From: Clostridiaceae bacterium
Lineage (GTDB): Bacteria; Bacillota; Clostridia; CAYPLH01; DUMO01
Direction: 5' to 3'
Length of the DNA stretch: 40,291 bases
Assembly: GCA_012839865.1 (NCBI GenBank)
Contig: DUMO01000010.1
Span: 1-40,291, forward strand
Below, one piece after another: positions 26,475 through 34,794 of this stretch. The first letter of the stretch is position 1. The number at the start of each line of letters is the position of its first letter. Made by a program: the position numbers and the translations under genes. The notes beneath the pieces are model-generated. The model worked only from the letters and a program-made list of their open reading frames with translations. It ran no database searches and was not told the origin of the DNA.

Positions 26475-26535
26475 AGACAAAAGCGGGTCTGATTAACACG
26501 GTAGACCTAAAGGTAAAGAAAAAACGAGGCTGTTA

Positions 26536-28314
26536 ATGTCAGAAAGAAAAACTGGTATAAAAATATTGCCTATACTGCCCCTTATAATTCTCTGTGCGGT
26601 GGTACCCCTTGTAGTTTTTGCAAAGCCGGTACCACTTGCAGGAATTGTTGCCGAGCTATGGGGGAAGGATACAGACTATGATGTTTTTTCATGGTATAAA
26701 TCCCTGCTGATTATAATTTGCGGTGCGGTAATGCTATTAATGTTGGTTTTAAGTGATACCAGAGAAGTTGGTTTCAAATTATCCAGGCCAGTGCATTGGT
26801 ATTTTGCACCGCTTTTCGTTTATCTTTTGTGTACGATTCTATCTGCCACCTTTTCAGATTATCTGTCCCTTGCCCTGTGGGGATTTCCCGAGCGGTATGA
26901 GGGAACAATGGTAATTTCGGCCTATATTATAACGGTTTTTTATACCTTCTTTTTTATAAATAATGGCAGGCAAATTAAAACCATAATAATTTCACTGGCA
27001 ATATCATCCGTATTGGTATCTATCCCCGGAATATTTCAATATTTTGATATGGACTATTTCCAATGGGATGCTTTTAGAAATATAATTCTGTCCCCTGCAA
27101 AGGATATAATCCCAAAAGTGCTATATGAGTGGAATGCAGTATATTCCACCCTCTATAATCCAAATTATACAGGAAGCTATATGGCAATGCTTCTTCCCAT
27201 GTCTGTGGCGTTTTACATAACTTCAAAAGGCAGAATAAAAAAGCTGCTCTTTGGGCTCCTTTGCTGCATATTATTTGCATGCCAGATAGGAAGCCGCTCA
27301 AGGGCCGGATTTTTGGGTTTATTGTTTGCAGGCGTCATTCTCTTGGTTTTATTGAGAAGAACACTCCTGAAAAATCTGGGTTATATTGCTGCATTGGCGG
27401 CAGCCTTCGGATTGATATTTATTGGAATGAACAGCTACAAAAAGGGAGCGCTATCAAGCCAGTATGAAAGAATCGGGACGGAGTTACAGGCGGTTGTAAC
27501 CGCACCGCAGGTCAAGACCCCTGTCAGAGACATCGTCATGGACAAAAACACAATAACCGTGGTCTGCGATACAAATCCCGTCAGTATAGCATTTGAGGAC
27601 AACCGGCTTGTTTTTGCCGATGACTCGGGCAATAAACTTGAAACGGTATACACTAAAACCGATGCAGGGATGAAAATTACCTTTGCCAACGAAAAATATG
27701 ACGACTATGAATTTGTTTACAATCCGCAAACCGTGACATTGAGCATGAGCAAGGCGGACAAGCTTTTTGAATTCGTAGTTTCGGGCAATGAGTTTTTGTT
27801 TGTCGACAACAAAGGCCGGCTTACAAAAATTTCACCTGTCAGGAAACTGGATTTAAAAGGCAGGGAGTATATAGTAAAAGGTAGAATATACATCTGGACA
27901 AGGACAATTCCAATTTTGCTGGATTCGGTTTTTTTAGGGCAGGGGGCTGATACATACCCGGTTTATTTTCCGCAGGATGATTACATAGGAAAGCTGAACG
28001 GCATCGGAGACATGTGGATTTTAATAGACAAACCCCACAACCTTTATCTCCAGGTCGGAACTTCAAGCGGAATCATTGCAATGATTGCATTTTTACTTCT
28101 TTTTAGTGTTTATTTCATACATAGTATTAAACTGTACATTAATAATAAGCAATTTGATTTTAACATTTCTGCAGGCATTGCCTTTTTTGCTGCATTTTGC
28201 GGATATGCCGTAGCAGCCTTTTTCAATGACAGTGTGGTATCGGTGGCGCCTGTTTTCTGGGTGCTTCTGGGACTGGGAATAGCGCTGAATACCAGGCAAG
28301 TAAGCCTTGATTAG
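26536..28314 (+). CDS. O-antigen ligase/polymerase-like (Wzy_C) membrane protein
   Basis: Polytopic membrane protein of 592 residues with about 10-12 predicted hydrophobic segments. Family features are the stretch YNPNYTGSYMAMLLPMSVAF (about 207-226), the arginine motif GSRSRAGFLGLL (252-263), and the late loop motif DKPHNLYLQVGTSSGI. These fit the O-antigen ligase/Wzy polymerase family, which joins sugar repeat units or glycans at the outer membrane face. A soluble domain of about 130 residues (roughly 305-440), rich in beta-prone sequence, is inserted between the Arg motif and the late loop. A role in teichoic-type, capsule or S-layer glycan assembly is plausible. It lies 61 bp after gyrA; the ribosome site is weak. 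Confidence 0.75.
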   Translation: MSERKTGIKILPILPLIILCAVVPLVVFAKPVPLAGIVAELWGKDTDYDVFSWYKSLLIIICGAVMLLMLVLSDTREVGFKLSRPVHWYFAPLFVYLLCTILSATFSDYLSLALWGFPERYEGTMVISAYIITVFYTFFFINNGRQIKTIIISLAISSVLVSIPGIFQYFDMDYFQWDAFRNIILSPAKDIIPKVLYEWNAVYSTLYNPNYTGSYMAMLLPMSVAFYITSKGRIKKLLFGLLCCILFACQIGSRSRAGFLGLLFAGVILLVLLRRTLLKNLGYIAALAAAFGLIFIGMNSYKKGALSSQYERIGTELQAVVTAPQVKTPVRDIVMDKNTITVVCDTNPVSIAFEDNRLVFADDSGNKLETVYTKTDAGMKITFANEKYDDYEFVYNPQTVTLSMSKADKLFEFVVSGNEFLFVDNKGRLTKISPVRKLDLKGREYIVKGRIYIWTRTIPILLDSVFLGQGADTYPVYFPQDDYIGKLNGIGDMWILIDKPHNLYLQVGTSSGIIAMIAFLLLFSVYFIHSIKLYINNKQFDFNISAGIAFFAAFCGYAVAAFFNDSVVSVAPVFWVLLGLGIALNTRQVSLD

Positions 28315-28342
28315 GGCAGGTTGCCATCTGCCTCAATTGTTA

Positions 28343-28419
28343 GAACCACAGTAACCGTCCCCCTGGTTCTCCATGGTCACTACCTGGCCGCCGGGAACCA
28401 CAGTAACCCTCCCCCTGGT
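28343..28419. repeat. GGGACGG-family direct repeat after the Wzy-like gene
   Basis: A 25-bp unit, beginning GAACCACAGTAACC and ending TCCCCCTGGT, occurs at 28343-28367 and again at 28395-28419 with one base changed. The core is the inverse complement of GGGACGGTTC. Confidence 0.8.
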
Positions 28420-28462
28420 CCCTTCCGAAAGCAGAGGAAGACGAGTGAGAAGACACGGATTT

Positions 28463-29020
28463 CTAAAGAGCAGGAGAGCGGCCGTTGTAATGATCCAAAA
28501 ATGACTGATACCTCTCCGGGCTGAGCCTTAACTCATAATAACATCTCGAACCATATCTGTCTGCAGCAAAGAAGGACATGCATTTGTTGCAGGTAAATAT
28601 TCTTTCAATATATTTCCCGCCTTCTTTAGTATCGATTAACTTCCTGTTGTGGAATAAAGTTTTGTATAAAGGCTGCCCGCAAATCGGGCAGGCATAAGCC
28701 GATATGATAAAGTGGGATGATATGTAAGGCGGATATTTGCTTATATTTCCGCTAAACTCCTTTATAATTTCATTTTTTCTTATAAAATTGCTGTTTGTGT
28801 AACTATCCGCACTATTTGCATAACTATTATTACTACTTGCACAACCATCCTTACTGCTTGTGTTGCCCGCATCAACGTTTATACCGAACAAACCGGAGGT
28901 GTATGCCTCTCTGGCAAAGGGTTGACTTTCTACCCATTTATGCCTGCTTTCCACTATTTTGTACCCTTGATTCCATGCTTCCATTGTAATGAAGTTATTT
29001 TCCTGTATTAAATTATCCAT
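28463..29020 (-). CDS. hypothetical zinc-ribbon protein
   Basis: I do not recognise the family. It has 185 residues. The C-terminal half has two Cys pairs, CPICGQPLY and CNKCMSFFAADRYG, spaced about 35 residues, forming a probable zinc ribbon. It ends with YYELRLSPERYQSFLDHY. The N-terminal half has an Asn/Ser-rich low-complexity stretch (around residues 52-80) and no signal peptide. The start at 29020 is uncertain: no good ribosome site lies before it or before the ATG at 28984. It is the only minus-strand gene between 7.5 and 37 kb and diverges from the SLH gene. Confidence 0.65.
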   Translation of the reverse strand: MDNLIQENNFITMEAWNQGYKIVESRHKWVESQPFAREAYTSGLFGINVDAGNTSSKDGCASSNNSYANSADSYTNSNFIRKNEIIKEFSGNISKYPPYISSHFIISAYACPICGQPLYKTLFHNRKLIDTKEGGKYIERIFTCNKCMSFFAADRYGSRCYYELRLSPERYQSFLDHYNGRSPAL

Positions 29021-29121
29021 AAAATTACTGAATTGCAGAGGTCACGTTGCCGCCCCAAGTAAAATTATGCCACAATCCTGACAAAATGAAACAACAAATT
29101 GGTGGTATTATTTATATACAA

Positions 29122-29151
29122 TTGGAATTTATTGTGGTAAAATTGTATAAA
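29122..29151 (+). promoter_or_regulatory. candidate promoter of the SLH gene
   Basis: TTGGAA (29122-29127) and TATAAA (29146-29151) are spaced by 18 bp, about 95 bp before the start codon. Confidence 0.4.
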
Positions 29152-29246
29152 AACACTTTTTGGGCATGTAAAACCCACCAAATAAAAGGACTAAGGCACT
29201 TTTCGCACACACCATCTCATCTTGTGCCTTGTGCAAAGGGAAAGGA

Positions 29247-32200
29247 ATGAATACTTACATGAGCATGAGGAAGTACATATCAGTTGTACTGGTAATTTTA
29301 CTGCTGCCAGTGGCTTTTTTCACCTATGCATACGCCGGCTTCAATGATATTTCAGAGGATGAGCCGTATGCCGATGTGCTTTTGCGTATGGAAGAGTTCG
29401 GAATTATGACCGGTGACAGCGAAGGCAATTTCAGGCCCGATGACGTTTTGACAAGAGAAGAGTTTGCCAAAACCATATTAATACTGTGCAACCTTGAGAG
29501 TACAGCAGGTCCGCTTATGGGAATAAGCATATACTCTGACGTTGAGCCTGACCGCTGGTCATGCGGTTATATAAATGCTGCCGTAAACAAAGGCTACATA
29601 TCTGGAAAACCTGACGGTACTTTCGGCCCGGAAGTTCCTGTAACTTTTGCTGAAGTCTGTACGGCTATGGTCAAGGCCCTTGGTTATAAAGACACCGATT
29701 TGAGTGGTGTATGGCCAAAAAACTACATAAATAAAGCCGATGAATTGAAAATTACAGAGGGACTGGAGCTTGACGCAAACGACCCGGTTACCAGAAGAAA
29801 TTTTGCAATTATGGCGGACCGTTTGCTGGTTACCAATATTAAGTCCGATCCGTCCGCTAAAAAGACCTTTGCATCATCCATAGGACTTTTTACAGAATGT
29901 ATTATCCTGGGAGACAGTTCATCCATTAAGACCCTTGCTGCCAACCAGGTTGCCACAGACAGGGGTATATACTACCTGCAAGATTCGGATGTGAAGCTTG
30001 AAACAGGCAACCAGTACGGACTTGTTTTAGTAGATGATACAATAACAAGGGTATACAGCAAGCTCAGAACCATTGATACAGTAACCGCAACAAAATATTT
30101 GGACAAGACCGTCACATATTCCACTGAAGTTGGTCAAAAGGAAATGGTGCTTCCCAAGAAAACCGTTTATTATTACAAGGGGGATAAAATAGCATATCAA
30201 AACCTGGACACAATTCTTGGTGTCAATTCAAACATCATATTTGCATGGAATAAAAACAAATCAGGCTATGAGTATGCAGTGATTCTCGACCCTGAGGAAG
30301 GTTCCCCGGCACTTTATAACGAATGCATAATCCTGGGGGATTTTACCACGATGGAAAACCTGTCTCAAAATCAGGTCCTCACAGACAAGGGCATCTATTA
30401 TGTAACGGATCCCGAAATCAGTTTTGAGATCGGAAATACATACGGAATGGCAATTGAAGGCGATACAATAATAATGGTGTACAACCAGATTAAGAACCTT
30501 GAAAGAGTAACCGTGCTAAAATACATAGACAATACGGTAACTTATTCAACAGCCTTTGGGGACAGGGAAATGGTATTGCCTGAAAAAACCGTCTATTATT
30601 ACAACGGAAACAAAATAGCCTATGGCAGCCTTGGGAGTGTGCTGGATGTAAATTCCACGATAATATTTGCCCTCAATAAGAACAACCTGGGCTATGAGTA
30701 TGCTGTTATTCTGGACCCTGTTTACAGCAGGCCGGAAATAGCTCTAAACTACAACCCCGACAAGATGAAGGCGGGAGGCATTTCTCTATACAATACACTG
30801 ATTGTAAGAAACGGGGAGCTTGTAGAACCCGCCGGGATAGAGGAACTGGACGTAGTATACAATGTATACGATTTCTATAGAACCACCCGTTATGTAATGG
30901 TGGTATCCGACAAGGTTGAGGGGGAACTTCAGGGCATTTACCCAAACTACATTTCACCCAAAACCATACAGGTTGACGGAAAAACCTATGAATTCAGCCG
31001 GTATATGAATTTCTCCAAAATTTCCACCGTATCATCGGAATTTAAAAAGGAAGATGAAGTAACCCTGCTTCTTGGACGTGACGGAAAAGTAGTGGACATT
31101 TACAAAAAGGAATTTGCATGGCAGGAGACGGAAATAATTATTACCGGAACACCGAAAACCATAGCAACATTATCCGAAAATCAAATTTTCACCGACAAGG
31201 GCGTGTTCTATGTTGCCGAGGGGCTTGAATTCACCCTTGGGAACAAGTACATGGTGGAATTTGATGAGGATAAAATCATCAAAATAAAAGAAGAACTTAA
31301 GACTCTGACAAACATTACAATAAGTGAAGTATTGGATAACACCATAACATACGGTTTCCCTGAAAACAAGACCATGGTGCTGCCGGAGAAAACCGTATAC
31401 TACTACAACGGCCAGAGGCTCTCAAATTACAACAGCATCAGGGATCTTCTCAATGTTAATACTTCAATAATTTTTGCGTACAATGATGAAAAAACGGGCT
31501 ATGAGTATGCAATTTTGCTGGATCCTGTTTACAGCAAGCCGCAGGTTGCCCGGGATTACCAGTCCTGGATGAACAGGGTTGGGGATATCAGCCTGATTGG
31601 AGTCCGCATAATCAAGAACGGGGAAATTATCAAAGCTGATGAGATAGAAGACATGGACGTGGTTTACGAAGTCTCCGATTATTTTGGCACAAGCAAATAT
31701 GTATTGGTTGTTGCCGACCGTGTGGAAGGCGAGATACTTGGTATTCTCCCCAACAAGCTTTCACCCCGCCAGGTTAATCTTGGCGGAAAAATATATAATC
31801 TCAGCCCGGATATGAATTTTGACAAAGTTAAGAGCACATCCACCTCCTTTAAGACAGGGGATGAAATCATTGCACTTTTAGGGTATGACGGCAGGGTTGT
31901 CGACATGTTGTATGAAGCAGCGGAGGAAGCATCCGACCTTGCTGTAGTGTTGAATTACCATAAGACAATTTCCACAGACCTTGTTGACTACGGAACGGTT
32001 ATAAATTATGTCAAACTGCTTCTTGCAAACGGTCAGACAGTAACCTGGAAAGTGGACGAGGAGCCATTCTCCCTTAAAGGAACCATGGTGAAATATATAA
32101 AGGAAGATCTTGACCCGGACCCGGAAGTTGAGGATATTAAAGTTACCCTAAGCCAGATCAATATTGCAGGAATGCTGAAAGAATATACCATCGACAGGGA

Positions 32201-32828
32201 AGAAGGCAAGATTGGCGACAGCTATGTAACGGACAATGTACTCATATTCAACCGCATACACAATACAGCCAACATGGATGCCGAGGTTGACATTTTAAGA
32301 TGGGATGAGATGCCCAACGGAACCCTTAAAGTCGGAAAGATAATCTATGTCAACCAGGCGGGAGAGTTTGGGGACGTTAATCTCATATTTGCCGACGACC
32401 TGTTTGACGAGAAATACAAATACGGAGTCGTAACTTCAATAGACTTAGGAACCGTCTGCAGGGTTAACATGCTTATAAACGGAGTGCCATACCAATTCCT
32501 GTCACCTGAGCGGGTATCGGGAGAAATCGGAACGGTTGTCAAAGTAGAAGTCATAAACAACAATATAACAAAAATAGTTGAATGGCTGCCTGCTGCAGCA
32601 CAGTCCACAACAATCCAGGCGGTGGATAAAAAAAGAGTGAAGATTGATGATGTCATCTATCCTTTCACAGACGGCGCAGTCATATACTTCAAGGATTCCG
32701 GCGCCAGAATAACCGTACAGGGTATAAAGGACATTGATACCACCAAAACCTACGGCAAAGTATCGGTATATCTAGACAAGCCGCTGGATCAAAAGGGCAA
32801 GGTTCAGGCATTGGTGATATATGAATAA
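29247..32828 (+). CDS. secreted SLH-domain cell-surface protein with repeated beta modules
   Basis: It has 1193 residues from the ATG at 29247, where AAAGGG lies 6 nt upstream; a TTG frame opens 18 nt earlier. The signal peptide runs through LLLPVAFFTYAYA. Three S-layer homology domains follow (about residues 28-195): FNDISEDEPYADVLLRM, YSDVEPDRWSCGYINAAV and a more diverged third ending ITEGLELDANDPVTRRNFA. They should bind pyruvylated wall polysaccharide. Next come three related modules marked by YYYNG (YYYKG in module 1) and the string VNSNIIFAWNK or its variants, with CIILGD at the start of modules 1 and 2 (IIITG in module 3). Modules 2 and 3 carry an added half ending in GDEIIALLG-type sequence. 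About 270 unassigned residues finish the protein. No enzymatic motif was seen; a structural or scaffold role at the surface is likely. Confidence 0.9.
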   Translation: MNTYMSMRKYISVVLVILLLPVAFFTYAYAGFNDISEDEPYADVLLRMEEFGIMTGDSEGNFRPDDVLTREEFAKTILILCNLESTAGPLMGISIYSDVEPDRWSCGYINAAVNKGYISGKPDGTFGPEVPVTFAEVCTAMVKALGYKDTDLSGVWPKNYINKADELKITEGLELDANDPVTRRNFAIMADRLLVTNIKSDPSAKKTFASSIGLFTECIILGDSSSIKTLAANQVATDRGIYYLQDSDVKLETGNQYGLVLVDDTITRVYSKLRTIDTVTATKYLDKTVTYSTEVGQKEMVLPKKTVYYYKGDKIAYQNLDTILGVNSNIIFAWNKNKSGYEYAVILDPEEGSPALYNECIILGDFTTMENLSQNQVLTDKGIYYVTDPEISFEIGNTYGMAIEGDTIIMVYNQIKNLERVTVLKYIDNTVTYSTAFGDREMVLPEKTVYYYNGNKIAYGSLGSVLDVNSTIIFALNKNNLGYEYAVILDPVYSRPEIALNYNPDKMKAGGISLYNTLIVRNGELVEPAGIEELDVVYNVYDFYRTTRYVMVVSDKVEGELQGIYPNYISPKTIQVDGKTYEFSRYMNFSKISTVSSEFKKEDEVTLLLGRDGKVVDIYKKEFAWQETEIIITGTPKTIATLSENQIFTDKGVFYVAEGLEFTLGNKYMVEFDEDKIIKIKEELKTLTNITISEVLDNTITYGFPENKTMVLPEKTVYYYNGQRLSNYNSIRDLLNVNTSIIFAYNDEKTGYEYAILLDPVYSKPQVARDYQSWMNRVGDISLIGVRIIKNGEIIKADEIEDMDVVYEVSDYFGTSKYVLVVADRVEGEILGILPNKLSPRQVNLGGKIYNLSPDMNFDKVKSTSTSFKTGDEIIALLGYDGRVVDMLYEAAEEASDLAVVLNYHKTISTDLVDYGTVINYVKLLLANGQTVTWKVDEEPFSLKGTMVKYIKEDLDPDPEVEDIKVTLSQINIAGMLKEYTIDREEGKIGDSYVTDNVLIFNRIHNTANMDAEVDILRWDEMPNGTLKVGKIIYVNQAGEFGDVNLIFADDLFDEKYKYGVVTSIDLGTVCRVNMLINGVPYQFLSPERVSGEIGTVVKVEVINNNITKIVEWLPAAAQSTTIQAVDKKRVKIDDVIYPFTDGAVIYFKDSGARITVQGIKDIDTTKTYGKVSVYLDKPLDQKGKVQALVIYE

Positions 32829-32846
32829 TATATAATAATTTACAAG

Positions 32847-32890
32847 AGCTTGGCTGAAAACCCAAAACTTTAGTCATTGGGATGAAGGCT
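32847..32890 (+). other. agrB leader hairpin, shared with mnmE leader
   Basis: AGCTT (32847-32851)/AAGGCT (32885-32890) form the base. CCCAA (32861-32865)/TTGGG (32877-32881) form the inner stem around a loop with CTTTAG. It aligns without gaps to the motif before mnmE over about 50 nt. It ends 24 nt before the agrB ATG. Confidence 0.5.
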
Positions 32891-32914
32891 TATCTTAACA
32901 AGTGAGGAGCTGTT

Positions 32915-33550
32915 ATGCGAAGAATAATTGACAGGTGCGCATATTCCCTTGCAAAGGGTCTGGCAAACCAACTAAACGAGAACCATCAAAAACGGAGCGT
33001 TTATTACTACGGATTCCAGATTGTAATCGGTTCAGCGGCTAAACTAACGCTGCTTGCCGTGATTTCTGCTGTTTTAGGAGTATTTTTCCCCGCAGTTGTC
33101 ATACTTTTTACCTTTGCCTTGCTTAGAATAATCGCAGGAGGAGTGCATCTGGACACCTTCGGCAAGTGTATAACATCCTCCCTTATCCTGATTATAACAG
33201 GAGGGCTGATTTCGAGGTATACGTTTGAATACTGGCCCTTTGAGCTTCTTGCAGCTTTTTTGGCCATAGTCTTCCTGTCAAGCCTGTTTATTATGATAAA
33301 ATGGGCTCCAGCGGATTCGCCCAATAAGCCGATTACAAAACCTGAAGAAATTAAAAAGTTTAAAACCTGGTCAATTGTCTTTGTTCTGGCCTGGGGAGCC
33401 CTGGTATCCCTGCTTGTGGCCTTCAATTTGCACATGTATGCGATAGCAACAGGCTATGGATTGATTATGCAGTCATTCACAGTAACTCCGGCAGGCTACA
33501 GGTGGTTTGAAGCATACCAGGACAAGCTGAACGGGGCAAAGACGAAATAA
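32915..33550 (+). CDS. agrB: AgrB-family accessory gene regulator (peptide-processing membrane protease), no AgrD seen
   Basis: AgrB cleaves and cyclises the AgrD precursor to give an autoinducing peptide. It has 211 residues and about five to six membrane segments. The catalytic region RIIAGGVHLDTFGKC carries Arg71, His78 and Cys85, matching the essential Arg, His and Cys of staphylococcal AgrB in spacing. GAGGAG lies 5 nt before the ATG. No agrD-like small frame, agrC or agrA is present: the frames in 32829-32914 and 33551-33868 contain none with a candidate thiolactone core. An orphan processing enzyme, or a partner gene elsewhere, is the simplest reading. Confidence 0.88.
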   Translation: MRRIIDRCAYSLAKGLANQLNENHQKRSVYYYGFQIVIGSAAKLTLLAVISAVLGVFFPAVVILFTFALLRIIAGGVHLDTFGKCITSSLILIITGGLISRYTFEYWPFELLAAFLAIVFLSSLFIMIKWAPADSPNKPITKPEEIKKFKTWSIVFVLAWGALVSLLVAFNLHMYAIATGYGLIMQSFTVTPAGYRWFEAYQDKLNGAKTK

Positions 33551-33607
33551 CATCCCATTATTTGAACGCTCATCAGTGAACCATGACGGGGATTGCACCT
33601 TTAATTC

Positions 33608-33707
33608 ATGAACAACTAGCTCTAATACAGCTTTTACGGCAAGGCATTTTAAACTGATTGTTTTCCTTGACGAAGCCGCACTTACAGCATTAGAGCTGAT
33701 TGTTCAT
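33608..33707. repeat. long inverted repeat between agrB and nadA
   Basis: ATGAACAACTAGCTCTAAT (33608-33626) is complementary to 33689-33707 at 17 of 19 positions. The loop contains further partial complementarity (ACGGCAAGG with CCTTGACGAAGCCG). It resembles a MITE-like or structured RNA element, and its sequence is not shared with the 12-kb and 23-kb repeats. The rest of the 318-bp gap holds a possible 25-codon frame (33810-33887). Confidence 0.6.
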
Positions 33708-33868
33708 TACAAGTGCCTGGACACTAACGTTGGAAAACCAGCATTTGCAAAGCCTAAGACACATCTTTACAAATATCGAATAAGGTAATAAAATAGAAGG
33801 AAACTATAAATGGGGTCTGAAAATAGTTTTTATTTTATTTTCGCCCATATTGTAAAGGTGTTTTTTAT

Positions 33869-34780
33869 ATGGATAAAAAAAATTTGATCAATAAGATAAT
33901 GGCGTTGAAAAAGGAACATAACGCTGTAATTGTTGCTCACAACTACCAGGTGGATGATGTGCAGGAGCTGGCGGATGTAACAGGCGACTCCTTTGCCCTT
34001 AGCAAATATTGCGCTTCCACAAAATATGATGTAGTTGTTTTTTGTGGTGTCCATTTCATGGCAGAAAGCGCCAAGATTCTATCTCCCGATAAAACAGTGC
34101 TGCTGCCGGAAATTGACGCAGGCTGTCCCATGGCAAACATGGTAACGGCAGAAACATTGAGAAAAGCCAAAAAGGAGCACCCGAAGGCGGCTGTAGTCTG
34201 TTATATAAACTCCTCTGCGGAGGTCAAGGCTGAAAGCGATATCTGCTGCACTTCGTCAAATGCACTCAAGGTGGTAAAATCCCTTGAACAGGAAGAAGTA
34301 TTATTTGTGCCGGACAAGAACCTGGGACATTATATTTCAAAACAGCTTCCGGAAAAGAAGTTTATCTTTTGGGACGGATTCTGCGTAACACATCACAGGG
34401 TTACTCCGGAGCAGGTCATAAAAGCCAGAGAGGCGCAGCCTGATGCTATATTGCTGGTTCATCCCGAATGCCGGCCGGAAGTGGTCGAAATGGCTGATTT
34501 TGTTGGAAGTACAAGGCAGATAATTCAATATGCCAATTCATCACCTCATAAAAAATTCATTATCGGAACTGAAATGGGCATAATGTACCAGCTCAGGACG
34601 GAAAACCCTGACAAGGAGTTTTACCTTTTGGCCCAGAGTTTCGTATGTCCCAACATGAAGAAGACATCCCTGAACAGTGTATATGAAGCGTTGAGGGATA
34701 TGAAATACAAGATTGAACTGGATGAAGACATCCGGTTGAAAGCAAAAACAGCCCTTGACAGAATGCTTGCGATTGAATAG
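33869..34780 (+). CDS. nadA: quinolinate synthase A
   Basis: Condenses iminoaspartate with dihydroxyacetone phosphate to quinolinate, the second step of de novo NAD synthesis. It has 303 residues. The 4Fe-4S ligands are inferred as Cys86 (AGCPMAN), Cys172 (GFCVTHH) and Cys260 (VCPNMKK). Conserved substrate segments are VAHNYQ and [22 protein letters not shown] lies about 9 nt before the ATG. nadB begins 14 bp after the stop, so they share a transcript. The Fe-S cluster fits an anaerobe. Confidence 0.96.
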   Translation: MDKKNLINKIMALKKEHNAVIVAHNYQVDDVQELADVTGDSFALSKYCASTKYDVVVFCGVHFMAESAKILSPDKTVLLPEIDAGCPMANMVTAETLRKAKKEHPKAAVVCYINSSAEVKAESDICCTSSNALKVVKSLEQEEVLFVPDKNLGHYISKQLPEKKFIFWDGFCVTHHRVTPEQVIKAREAQPDAILLVHPECRPEVVEMADFVGSTRQIIQYANSSPHKKFIIGTEMGIMYQLRTENPDKEFYLLAQSFVCPNMKKTSLNSVYEALRDMKYKIELDEDIRLKAKTALDRMLAIE

Positions 34781-34794
34781 GAAAGAAGGCCTAT

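Noticed and set aside
26084-26499. Open frames on the minus strand opposite the gyrA 3' end
   Set aside because: They are antisense to the acidic GAC/GAA repeat and give artificial Ser- or Arg-rich sequences.
33583-33657. 24-codon frame after agrB, considered as agrD
   Set aside because: It has no Cys, no amphipathic leader or acidic tail, and it overlaps the inverted repeat.
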